This document shows, piece by piece, positions 18,439 through 26,042 of a stretch of 64,000 nucleotides of DNA (position 1 is its first letter; each line of letters starts with the position of its first letter). The DNA is from Mycobacterium sp. DL (GTDB taxonomy: Bacteria > Actinomycetota > Actinomycetes > Mycobacteriales > Mycobacteriaceae): NCBI RefSeq assembly GCF_039729195.1, contig NZ_CP155796.1, forward strand, positions 248,001-312,000, in the 5' to 3' direction. The notes beneath the pieces are model-generated. The model did not search any database. It saw only the letters and a list, made by a program, of their open reading frames with translations, and was not told where the DNA came from. The translations under genes and the position numbers were made by a program.

Positions 18439-18863
18439 AGTTGTTGCTGCCCAGTGCTTTCGGTGCCCTGATGGTCGGTGCGGGCGCCTACCACGCCGAC
18501 GGCGCGGCGTTGATCGCGGCCGTGGCGGCGTTGATCGCGGTGCTGATCGCCGGGTGGTGGCGGCCGTGCGCGATCGCGGCGGTGCTGCTGACGGTGATCA
18601 CCATTGTGCTCGCCGATCCGGCGCCGCTGTACACCGCGCTCGCCGGTCTGGCGGCGACCGCGTATCTGGTTCTGCGGCATGAGGATCCGACGCGGCCGAC
18701 GATGCTGTTCGCGGTGGTGTTTGCGGCCGCGGCGGCGATCGCCGTCGTGGCGCCGGTGAATGTCGCGTGGCTGCCGTTGGCGGCGCCGCTGGTGTTGCTG
18801 GCCGGATACCTGTTGGCGTTGCGGCCCTATCTGATTCGCAACGGCATGGCGAACCGGGTTTAG
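18435..18863 (+). CDS. Small integral membrane protein, end of MoxR operon
   Basis: 142 residues, nearly all hydrophobic, with about five membrane segments (AALIAAVAALIAVLIAGWW, AIAAVLLTVITIVLA, LYTALAGLAATAYLVL, MLFAVVFAAAAAIAVVAP, PLVLLAGYLLALRPYLI). ATG 18435 overlaps the DUF58 stop. I see no named domain. Its stop TAG directly abuts the opposite-strand stop of the HNH gene (TAGCTA at 18861-18866), so the operon ends here. Confidence 0.85.
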   Translation: MKLLLPSAFGALMVGAGAYHADGAALIAAVAALIAVLIAGWWRPCAIAAVLLTVITIVLADPAPLYTALAGLAATAYLVLRHEDPTRPTMLFAVVFAAAAAIAVVAPVNVAWLPLAAPLVLLAGYLLALRPYLIRNGMANRV

Positions 18864-20162
18864 CTAGTTCACCTCGTGCGGGGGTGGTGGTTTGGGTTGG
18901 TAGGGGTGGTACCACTTCCATTGGGCGCGTTCGCCGGTGGGTCCGGGGTAGGGGTTCACTGCTGGTGGGGGTTGGGTGGGTGGTCGGGCCAACGAGCGGT
19001 TGGTCAGTGGTTGGCCGGTGTGGTCGGTGACGACGAGGCGGTCGGCGGGGCCGGTGATGGTGATCAGGCCGCGGTGATGGGCGCGGTGGTGGTACGGGCA
19101 GACCAGAGCCAGGTTGCACAGTTCGGTGAGGCCGCCGTCCTCCCAGTGCCGCAGATGGTGGGCGTGCAGTCCTCGGGTCGCCCCGCACCCGGGGACCACA
19201 CAGCAGCGGTCGCGGTGCTCCAGCGCCCGGCGTAGCCGCCGGTTGACCGTGCGGGTGGCCCGTCCGGCGCCGATGACCTGTCCGTGGCGCTCGAACCACA
19301 CTTCGCAGGTGGCATCACAGAGCAGGAATCGGCGGTCGGCGTCAGACAGCAGCGGTCCCAGGTGCAGCGAGGCGACGTGGGAGTCGGCGTCGACGTGGAT
19401 CACCGCGGTGGTGCGCTGGCCGTGTGGGCGCCGGGCGACCTCGGTGTCCCAGCCGGCGTGGACCAGGCTCATGAACGCATCGATGGTGCTCGGGAACGGC
19501 GGCGCCTGATCGGAGACGGGTTCGCCGGTGTCATGGTGGTGTTTCCAGTCGGCGACCAATCCGTCGAGGTGCGAGGCCAGGGCGGCGTCGACCGTGGCGG
19601 CTTCGGCGTGGGGGAGCCGGATCCGGTAGGTGGTGTGGGTGTGGTCGCTGGTTTTGGCGATCGTGCGTTCGGGTTCGGCCGGGGGCTGCGGTTCGGACTC
19701 ACCATCGGGATCGGGTTCGGGTGTGGGGTCGGGCTTGGGGCGTGGTCCGGCCGTCGTCGCGATCCGCAACTGGGAGACCGTCGCGGATTCAGTCAGCACC
19801 GCGTAGTGATCGTCGGAGCCGTCAGCGGCGCGCTCAGCGATGACACCGACCTGATCCAGGGAGAACCGGCCCTCACGCAAAGCGTCGAGGCAGCGCGGAA
19901 AGGTCTCGACACGTTCGGCGACGGTGACCAGGATCTCGGCGTTGTGCGGGGAGGTGCCCAGTTTCCAGGCCACCAGCGCAGAGACCGTTTTCGCGCCGGT
20001 CGTCGACCACAGCCCGTCGCGGTCGATCTCGGCGACGATATCGACAATCCGCCCGTCGATCGCATTACGCTGACCCGCCAACTCAGACAACTCGTCGAAC
20101 AGCACCTCCAGCCGCGCACCCCGCGGCGGGCTGGGGATGAAACACGGTGCAGCCGAGGACAT
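18864..20162 (-). CDS. DUF222/HNH endonuclease-domain protein (13E12 family)
   Basis: 432 residues from ATG 20160-20162; longer frames upstream have no family similarity. Residues 15-130 are the DUF222 region (LFDELSELAGQRNAIDGRIVDIV, LVAWKLGTSPHNAEILV). A Pro/Glu/Asp-rich spacer with PxP repeats follows (PRPKPDPTPEPDPDGESEPQ). The C-terminus has an HNH nuclease motif with zinc Cys (CCVVPGCGATRGLHAHHLRHW, then GLTELCNLALVCPYHHRAHH). This is the multicopy 13E12-type family of mycobacteria, often linked to repeated elements. I see no terminal repeats around this copy. Function is not established. Confidence 0.9.
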   Translation of the reverse strand: MSSAAPCFIPSPPRGARLEVLFDELSELAGQRNAIDGRIVDIVAEIDRDGLWSTTGAKTVSALVAWKLGTSPHNAEILVTVAERVETFPRCLDALREGRFSLDQVGVIAERAADGSDDHYAVLTESATVSQLRIATTAGPRPKPDPTPEPDPDGESEPQPPAEPERTIAKTSDHTHTTYRIRLPHAEAATVDAALASHLDGLVADWKHHHDTGEPVSDQAPPFPSTIDAFMSLVHAGWDTEVARRPHGQRTTAVIHVDADSHVASLHLGPLLSDADRRFLLCDATCEVWFERHGQVIGAGRATRTVNRRLRRALEHRDRCCVVPGCGATRGLHAHHLRHWEDGGLTELCNLALVCPYHHRAHHRGLITITGPADRLVVTDHTGQPLTNRSLARPPTQPPPAVNPYPGPTGERAQWKWYHPYQPKPPPPHEVN

Positions 20163-20348
20163 GACACCATCGTGGCAGAAGGGTCCGACAACACATCCAG
20201 CCCACGAGCCGTGGCTCAGCGTGCGATCGGATCCGACCGCCGAAGTCCCGCCCGCGCGTCGTTCCCGCCGCGTCGAGTAAGGCGAATGCACACCCCCATG
20301 TCTGTTGGCGGGATAACGTCCACTCACCAAACGAATCTGGAGGAGCTC

Positions 20349-22226
20349 ATGGCGCGGGTGGCGGGATGGCTTGGGGCCGGTGTGCTGACCGCGGGTGTGT
20401 CTTCGGCGTTGTTGGCCGGTGCCGGGGCGGCGCAGGCGGACACCGATGCGGGTTCGGACGGCGGCACGCCGAGCGCGTCCGCGGACAGGGATCCGGGCCC
20501 TTCGGCCACACGCGACCGCCGCTCCGCGGGTTCTGGGAGCGCGGACTCGGATAGGTCGGCGCCACAACGACAACGTGGCGCCTCGCAGGATGGTGACTCC
20601 ACAGGCTCGGATTCGAAGCGCGGATCGCGTGTTGCCGATCCGTCATCAGCGGCAGCGTCGAAGACCGAGACCGAGACAGATACCGAGACTGCCGTAGAGA
20701 CGGACACAGAGACCGAGACCGAGACGGACACAGAGACCGAGACCGAGAACGCGACCGAATCGGAGACCAAGACCGAGGCTGCATCGGAGATCGAGACCGA
20801 ATCGGAGATCGAGACCGAATCAGAGACTCTGCCCGAAGCTGACGTCGAGGCACCCGAAAAATCGGAGCCCAAACGCGGCGTGACGCCGTCAGCAGCGGAA
20901 ACTGAACCAACGGCCGCGCCGGATCAGGAACCCATCGCCGTGGAAGCGCCGACGCCGAGCGCTCCACAGGGGGTCTCGGTGCCGTTGGCGGCCGAGGATC
21001 CGGTCCCGGCCGCACAACATTTCCTCGGGCCCTTCCAGCCGGACTACCCACCACTGGTCAGGGCGCTCGGTTCGGCGGTGTTCAACTTCATCGGCGCCCT
21101 GGTGCAGGCCTTCGACGGCCCGCCCGTGGTCCCGCACGCCCTACGGGACTCGATCCGCGTCAGCAGCTCGACGTTGGTCATCTCGCCCGGAAACGAAGTG
21201 CCGGCCGACTGGTACTACCCCACTCACGGCCAACCGGAACGCCTGATCTACCTACAGCACGGCATCCTCGCGAGCGGCCCGATGTACAGCCACACGGCTG
21301 CCTACCTCGCGGAGCGCACCAACAGCGTGGTCATCGCGACCACCCTGACCTCGAATCCCTTCGCGGAGGGCAACCTGTGGTTGGGCGGTGACGGCATCCA
21401 CAAGGCCGTCGCGCAACTGTTCCTCGACGAGAACCGCGCCGCACTGACCGCGAGCCTGACCACGGCCACACTCGACGATGGCCGGCAGAGTCTCACTGTG
21501 CCAACCAAGTTCGTGTTGGTCGGGCATTCGCTGGGGGGCGGATTCGCTCCCGGGGTCGCAGGTCACTACGCCGAGGGTCTGGTGGCCCGCCGAGCCACCG
21601 GGCAGGATGCGGCCAACGATGCCGCCGGTGTGGTGCTGCTCGACGGAGTCCCCTTCTCCCCGATCATGCCGAATGCGCTGGACCGTATGAAGAAGCTCGA
21701 GCAGAGCAACAACAACGACCCGGGCGACTACATCCCCGTGTACGAGATCGGCGCCCCGCTGAACTTCCTGAACGCGAACAGCAGGATCAACGAGGAACTC
21801 TCAGATGCGCGCCCCGGGAAGTTCAACGGGGTCGTCATCAACAACGGTGTTCACATGGACGGCATGCTCGGCGGCAGCCCCGTGATCCAGTTCGCGGCCT
21901 ACCTCGTGGCAGGTTTCCCGCGAACGCAGAATCCTCCTGCGGTGCAACTGTTGATGGCGGGGTGGATCAACGACTTGTTCGAAGGCGACATCGATCTCAC
22001 CCTCGGTCGTTGCGTCGGTGATGACTGCCACGGCATCTACGGCGACCCGGGGGACACCATCGTCATCCCCACCGACGACGGTGACGCATCCGCAGTCGTG
22101 ATCGACTCGGACTCGGTGCCCGCGTCAGAAGCGCTGCGCGCGTACCGTTTCCGGCCACGCACCGCGGATTCGGTGGTGCTGCCACAGCGTCTCCCGCGAA
22201 CGGTCCCGCTGCGGGTCGCGGTCTGA
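20349..22226 (+). CDS. Secreted alpha/beta hydrolase with Thr/Glu repeat region
   Basis: 625 residues from ATG 20349, chosen for GGAGGAG three bases upstream. A signal peptide ends about AAQA-DTD (residue 29). Residues 30-105 are Ser/Asp-rich and 105-161 are an almost pure run of Glu-Thr/Asp-Thr/Glu-Ser dipeptides. The folded part starts near residue 205 and contains a serine-hydrolase nucleophile elbow GHSLGG (Ser394), LIYLQHGILASG and a later GVHMDGM that may give the His. Several mycobacterial secreted esterases have such disordered leaders. Substrate unknown; a lipid or PHA-like ester is plausible. The hydrolase fold is well supported, the exact family is not. Confidence 0.85.
   Translation: MARVAGWLGAGVLTAGVSSALLAGAGAAQADTDAGSDGGTPSASADRDPGPSATRDRRSAGSGSADSDRSAPQRQRGASQDGDSTGSDSKRGSRVADPSSAAASKTETETDTETAVETDTETETETDTETETENATESETKTEAASEIETESEIETESETLPEADVEAPEKSEPKRGVTPSAAETEPTAAPDQEPIAVEAPTPSAPQGVSVPLAAEDPVPAAQHFLGPFQPDYPPLVRALGSAVFNFIGALVQAFDGPPVVPHALRDSIRVSSSTLVISPGNEVPADWYYPTHGQPERLIYLQHGILASGPMYSHTAAYLAERTNSVVIATTLTSNPFAEGNLWLGGDGIHKAVAQLFLDENRAALTASLTTATLDDGRQSLTVPTKFVLVGHSLGGGFAPGVAGHYAEGLVARRATGQDAANDAAGVVLLDGVPFSPIMPNALDRMKKLEQSNNNDPGDYIPVYEIGAPLNFLNANSRINEELSDARPGKFNGVVINNGVHMDGMLGGSPVIQFAAYLVAGFPRTQNPPAVQLLMAGWINDLFEGDIDLTLGRCVGDDCHGIYGDPGDTIVIPTDDGDASAVVIDSDSVPASEALRAYRFRPRTADSVVLPQRLPRTVPLRVAV
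20661..20829 (+). repeat. Tandem GAGACC/GAGACG hexamer-like coding repeat
   Basis: Within the hydrolase gene about 170 bases are built from near-copies of GAG-AC(C/G/A/T) and GA(C/T)-AC(A/C) units, with longer repeats such as GACACAGAGACCGAGACC occurring twice. They encode alternating acidic residue and Thr. Such arrays change length by slippage, and because units are multiples of three the frame would survive. Confidence 0.8.
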
Positions 22227-22233
22227 CCCGCGC

Positions 22234-22929
22234 TCACCGGCTATCCGGCGAGTCGCGGTCGGGCTGGGGTGTGCCCCCGAGGATCGCCTGAATCCACCGA
22301 TCCAGTTGCTCTGCGTCGCTGACCACAGGTGCGCCGATGACGAAGCTCATCATGACGCCGTTGATGAATGTCAGCAGCACGACCGCCTGTTCTTCGACGA
22401 CGCCTGGGTCGGGCTCGGTGTCCTCGCCGTACCACTGAGTGATCACCTCGCGGGCCAGCGAGTAGAACCCGGCCGCGAACTGGACGAATGCCTCGGCGAG
22501 CTCGGGCTCGCGGCTCAACTGGAGGACGAGCTCGTAGCGGGCCCGGCTGCGCGTGAGGTACGGCTCGCTGCTCGACATCATCACCAGTCTCGCCAAGCCT
22601 GCGGTGCCTGCGTATCCGGTGGTGGTGTCCTTGGCGAGCTCGGAGAGCACTGACAGGTCGGCGGCGTCGAGCTCGGCCATGCGCTCGGCGATGGCGTGCA
22701 TCAGGGCTTTACGGGTGCGGAAGTAGAACGAGGTGGTGCCCGCAGGCACACCGGCATGTTCGTCGACCCGCGGATGGCTCAGCCCGTGAGTGCCCTTGGA
22801 TCCGAGCAGCTCTATCGCGGCGTCCGCGAGTGATCGCCGACGCTCGGGGGCGTTGTACTTACGACGTGAACTTACGCGCGGTGATGTTACCTGTCGCCTC
22901 GCGCCGGGTGGCGCGGCAGCGTCACACAA
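22234..22929 (-). CDS. TetR-family repressor
   Basis: 231 residues from TTG 22927-22929; the only usable in-frame start before the HTH region, since nearby Val codons are GTA. An N-terminal helix-turn-helix is visible (RRSLADAAIELLGSKG, VDEHAGVPAGTTSFYFRTRKALM), then an all-helical ligand domain. It is divergent from two lipases (22991, 24271). The 8+8 palindrome at 22931-22950 lies right between them, so it probably represses itself and the lipases, with a fatty acid or related ligand as inducer; that is inference. The TTG start should be checked. Confidence 0.88.
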   Translation of the reverse strand: MCDAAAPPGARRQVTSPRVSSRRKYNAPERRRSLADAAIELLGSKGTHGLSHPRVDEHAGVPAGTTSFYFRTRKALMHAIAERMAELDAADLSVLSELAKDTTTGYAGTAGLARLVMMSSSEPYLTRSRARYELVLQLSREPELAEAFVQFAAGFYSLAREVITQWYGEDTEPDPGVVEEQAVVLLTFINGVMMSFVIGAPVVSDAEQLDRWIQAILGGTPQPDRDSPDSR

Positions 22930-22930
22930 A

Positions 22931-22950
22931 TTCTCTAAAAGATTAGAGAA
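22931..22950. promoter_or_regulatory. Palindromic operator for the divergent TetR
   Basis: TTCTCTAA-AAGA-TTAGAGAA is a perfect inverted repeat with eight-base arms and a four-base centre, AT-rich in a GC-rich genome. It lies one base upstream of the TetR start codon and 41 bases before the lipase start, the expected place for a shared operator. Confidence 0.75.
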
Positions 22951-22990
22951 AAGTCTTCCGCTACGACCTCGTGCTTGTTACCGTCCAGTA

Positions 22991-24274
22991 ATGTTTCGGC
23001 TCGGGGGCTTGTTCGTCGCTGTGTGCATCACGCTGACATGTGTTGTCGGCACGGTCGTTTCGGAGGCGCACGCCGATGGGTACGTCGGCGACTTCTACCT
23101 GCCTCCCGCCCCGCTTCCCCCTGGCCAGCCCGGTGATCTGGTGCGGACCGAACCGTCGGTGATACCGGCGACGGTCCACTTTCCCGGCACACTGCCGGCA
23201 ACAGCGGCACGCGTCATGTACCGCAGCGCCGATGCGCGAGGGAATCCGATCGCGGTGACCGGCACGTTCATCCAGCCCACCGATCCGTGGACCGGGCAGG
23301 GCCCGCGACCGCTGATCTCCTACGCCGTGGGCACGCACGGCCAGGGCGATCAATGCGCGCCCTCGCGACTGCTGAACGAGTACCTCTACTGGAACCGTGT
23401 GCTCGACGTGTTCCTCGAGTACGAGCTGGTCATCATCCAACGAATGATCAAGCGTGGTTGGGCGGTCGTGGTCACCGACTACGAGGGCTTCGGAACACCG
23501 GGCGTCCACACCTACGTCAATCGACCTGCCTCCGCCCATGCCGTCCTGGACGCCGCGCGAGCCGCACAACGGCTTCCCGACTCGGGACTGGACCCGGCGG
23601 GCCCCGTCGCCTTCTACGGCTACTCCCAGGGCGGCGCGGCGACCGCCGCAGCCCTCGAGCTCGCGCCCACCTATGCCCCTGAACTGCACATCGTCGGCGC
23701 CTACGCCGGCGCCCCACCGGCCGACCTGTCGCAGCTACTGCCCTTCCTGGACGGCAGCGTCACCGCCGGAATTCTGGGTTACGTCATCAACTCGGCGATG
23801 GCGGCCTATCCCGAGTTCAGCGACAACATCCACCACGCGCTCACCCCGGACGGTGAGGATCTGATCGCCAAAACCCAGAACCAATGTCTGGCCGAAACGA
23901 TGGCTAACTTCGGCTTCCGCCATGTGCAGCGCTACTTCGCGATCGACATCACGACCGCGGCCCGACAGGAGCCGTTCCGGAGTCTGTTCCACGAGCAGCG
24001 CATCGGTCGCCTCGAGCCCGATGCGCCTGCACTGATCGTCAGCAACCGCTACGACCCGTTGGTGCCCTATGGACCCGCCGTACAGCTTGCCCGCGACTGG
24101 TGTGCGCTGGGGGCCGACGTCGAATTCTTCACCAACGAACAACCCCCGCTCTTCAACAAGCTGATCGTCAACCACGCGTTCCCGCTCCTCGTCGACGCAC
24201 CCAGGGCTCTGCAGTGGATCACCGACCGCTTCGACGGCCTGCCCACCACGCCGAACTGCGGGCAGAACCCGTGA
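22991..24274 (+). CDS. Secreted lipase/esterase (secretory lipase family)
   Basis: 427 residues from ATG 22991. A signal peptide ends about SEAHA-DGY (residue 28). The motif order fits the LIP/secretory lipase family: a leading FYLPPAPLPPGQPGDLVRTEP, the nucleophile in GYSQGG (Ser212), Asp in SNRYDPLVPY near 355 and His in VNHAFPLL near 395. It would hydrolyse acylglycerols or other esters outside the cell. It is coupled to the next hydrolase by a GTGA overlap and is divergent from the TetR gene. Confidence 0.9.
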   Translation: MFRLGGLFVAVCITLTCVVGTVVSEAHADGYVGDFYLPPAPLPPGQPGDLVRTEPSVIPATVHFPGTLPATAARVMYRSADARGNPIAVTGTFIQPTDPWTGQGPRPLISYAVGTHGQGDQCAPSRLLNEYLYWNRVLDVFLEYELVIIQRMIKRGWAVVVTDYEGFGTPGVHTYVNRPASAHAVLDAARAAQRLPDSGLDPAGPVAFYGYSQGGAATAAALELAPTYAPELHIVGAYAGAPPADLSQLLPFLDGSVTAGILGYVINSAMAAYPEFSDNIHHALTPDGEDLIAKTQNQCLAETMANFGFRHVQRYFAIDITTAARQEPFRSLFHEQRIGRLEPDAPALIVSNRYDPLVPYGPAVQLARDWCALGADVEFFTNEQPPLFNKLIVNHAFPLLVDAPRALQWITDRFDGLPTTPNCGQNP

Positions 24275-25521
24275 CGTCCGAATCCGGCGGCGAACTCCCG
24301 CAGCGCTCCGCATCGGTGGCAGGGAGGGTGCGGTCGAACGCGGCATGGTTCCTTCGTGCGGGCCTGGACGACTACCTCATCGCAGCGGCCGCGGCACCCG
24401 GCCGGCTGCCCTTCATCGGCGCCTACCTGGAGCCGGTCGGTGGAATCGCGGCACTGGGCGTTTTCGGTGCCCGCTACCTGCCGGACTTCATGGAATCAGC
24501 GAGAGTTCGCCTGGCGCCGGGCAATTCGCCGAGCCGTCGACGCGAGAGACTGCTGGCCGACAGTCTGATGGCCGACGGTCTCCGCGACATCCTCCCCGCC
24601 GACGAACTGCAGGAACCCTGGCCCGTGGGCGAACCCGGCGCGCCGTGGCGTCATGCCGGGAGGCACCGAAGCCTGGTCCATCGAGCCTCGGTGCCCTACG
24701 GTGACGCACCCGGTCAGGTGCTCGACGTCTGGCGTCGACCCGACCTCACCGGACCGGCGCCCGTGCTGGTGTTCCTGCCCGGCGGCGCCTGGGTGATTGG
24801 AAGCAGGGTGCTGCAGGGGCATGCGCTGATGGCGCACCTGGCCGAACGAGGGTGGGTGTGTCTGTCGGTGCAGTACCGGACGAGTCCGCGCCACCGCTGG
24901 CCGCGGCAGATCATCGACGTGAAGTCGGCGATCGCGTGGGCCCGCGTCCATGCCGGCTCATTCGGCGGTGACACGAGTTTTGTGGCGGTCGCGGGGTGTT
25001 CGGCGGGCGGACACATGGCGGCGCTGGCGGGATTGACAGCCGGCGAAAAGCAATGGGAGACAACGGTGGACACCGCCTGCGACACCTCGGTGGATGCGGT
25101 GGTCAGCATCTACGGCTGCTACGACTGGGAGGACCGGTCGACACCGGCCCGTGCCCGCTTCATGGACTTCTTGGAACGCGTCGTCGTGCGACGCCGTCAA
25201 TCTCGCCATCCCGCGGTGTTCCACGACGCGTCACCGATGGCACGACTGCATGCGTCTGCGCCGCCCTTTCTCGTCATCCACGGAGCCAGCGACGCGGTCA
25301 TCCCCGTGGGCGAGGCACGTAGCTTCGTCGATCGCCTGCGGCGGATCTCCACGAAACCCGTTGGTTATGTGGAGCTTCCAGGCGCCGGCCACGGATTCGA
25401 TCTGACCGACGCCGCACGGACATCGGCCACGGTGAACGCCGTCGGGCGGTTCCTCGACCACGGTTACCGCACCCGTGCAGATCGGCCGGTCCTACGAGAA
25501 GCCATTCGGTGCGACGGGTGA
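24271..25521 (+). CDS. Alpha/beta hydrolase (hormone-sensitive-lipase-like esterase)
   Basis: 416 residues from GTG 24271, overlapping the previous stop. No signal peptide; the first 120 residues are helical and Ala-rich (YLIAAAAAPGRLPFIGAYL). The catalytic part has the oxyanion-like FLPGGAWVIGS, the nucleophile GCSAGGHMA (Ser244), Asp in GASDAVIPVGEAR and His in GAGHGFDLTD. This is the LipO/LipC type of mycobacterial esterase. Co-expression with the secreted lipase suggests sequential handling of the same lipid, one enzyme outside and one inside. Its 3' end overlaps the convergent gene by 30 bases. Confidence 0.9.
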   Translation: MTSESGGELPQRSASVAGRVRSNAAWFLRAGLDDYLIAAAAAPGRLPFIGAYLEPVGGIAALGVFGARYLPDFMESARVRLAPGNSPSRRRERLLADSLMADGLRDILPADELQEPWPVGEPGAPWRHAGRHRSLVHRASVPYGDAPGQVLDVWRRPDLTGPAPVLVFLPGGAWVIGSRVLQGHALMAHLAERGWVCLSVQYRTSPRHRWPRQIIDVKSAIAWARVHAGSFGGDTSFVAVAGCSAGGHMAALAGLTAGEKQWETTVDTACDTSVDAVVSIYGCYDWEDRSTPARARFMDFLERVVVRRRQSRHPAVFHDASPMARLHASAPPFLVIHGASDAVIPVGEARSFVDRLRRISTKPVGYVELPGAGHGFDLTDAARTSATVNAVGRFLDHGYRTRADRPVLREAIRCDG

Positions 25522-25902
25522 GCAGGCCGGACCTGTGTGCGTGTTCTGGGGATCGAAGTTCCCACCCCACGGGTCCGCGGGATCGATGCCCACCGCCTGC
25601 CACCCACGTGACCCGACCCACTCGGGCCCCGCTTCCTCCGCCGATTGCTGGGGGACCCCGATCTCTGGGCTGCGAATGCTCGCGGTTCCCAGCGTGCCTT
25701 CGTTCGCCACGCAGAGATCGTCACTCGACACCTTTGCCGACTGCTCCGACCTGACGTGACCGTCTGGCGAAAGCTGGCTCATCGCCGGATCATTCGGGTC
25801 GGCGTGGGCCAGTGCTGCGGTGAGGGTAAGCGCAGCCGAGGCAAGGGCACCGGCCCCCGCGATGAGCCGTGTCGTGCGGGTGATCGTCTGGAAACTCGGC
25901 AT
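25492..25902 (-). CDS. Small secreted protein, unknown
   Basis: 136 residues from ATG 25900-25902; the longer frame adds 21 residues that spoil the signal peptide. A signal peptide ends about ALAHA-DPN (residue 33). The mature chain has two Cys (DDLCVAN and GPACSPV), is rich in Asp, Pro and Gly, and contains GPEWVGSRGWQAVGIDPADPWGG. I do not recognise the family. It converges on the esterase gene with a 30-base overlap. Confidence 0.72.
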   Translation of the reverse strand: MPSFQTITRTTRLIAGAGALASAALTLTAALAHADPNDPAMSQLSPDGHVRSEQSAKVSSDDLCVANEGTLGTASIRSPEIGVPQQSAEEAGPEWVGSRGWQAVGIDPADPWGGNFDPQNTHTGPACSPVAPNGFS

Positions 25903-26042
25903 GCGTTCGCCCCTGATCTCTGTCGGACCGTGCTGGTGCACCAACAGTAGAAGCAGATACGGCACTGGTCCTGGCGCCCAAGCTCATCGGCAGCACATCA
26001 ACAGCCTTCGAGCAGGTTCGGACGCGCACGACGCCGCTGGCT

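Noticed and set aside
18864..20162. Possible mobile element or intein carrying the HNH gene
   Set aside because: No terminal repeats, target duplication or transposase were seen; the DUF222/HNH family is common as single genes in mycobacteria.
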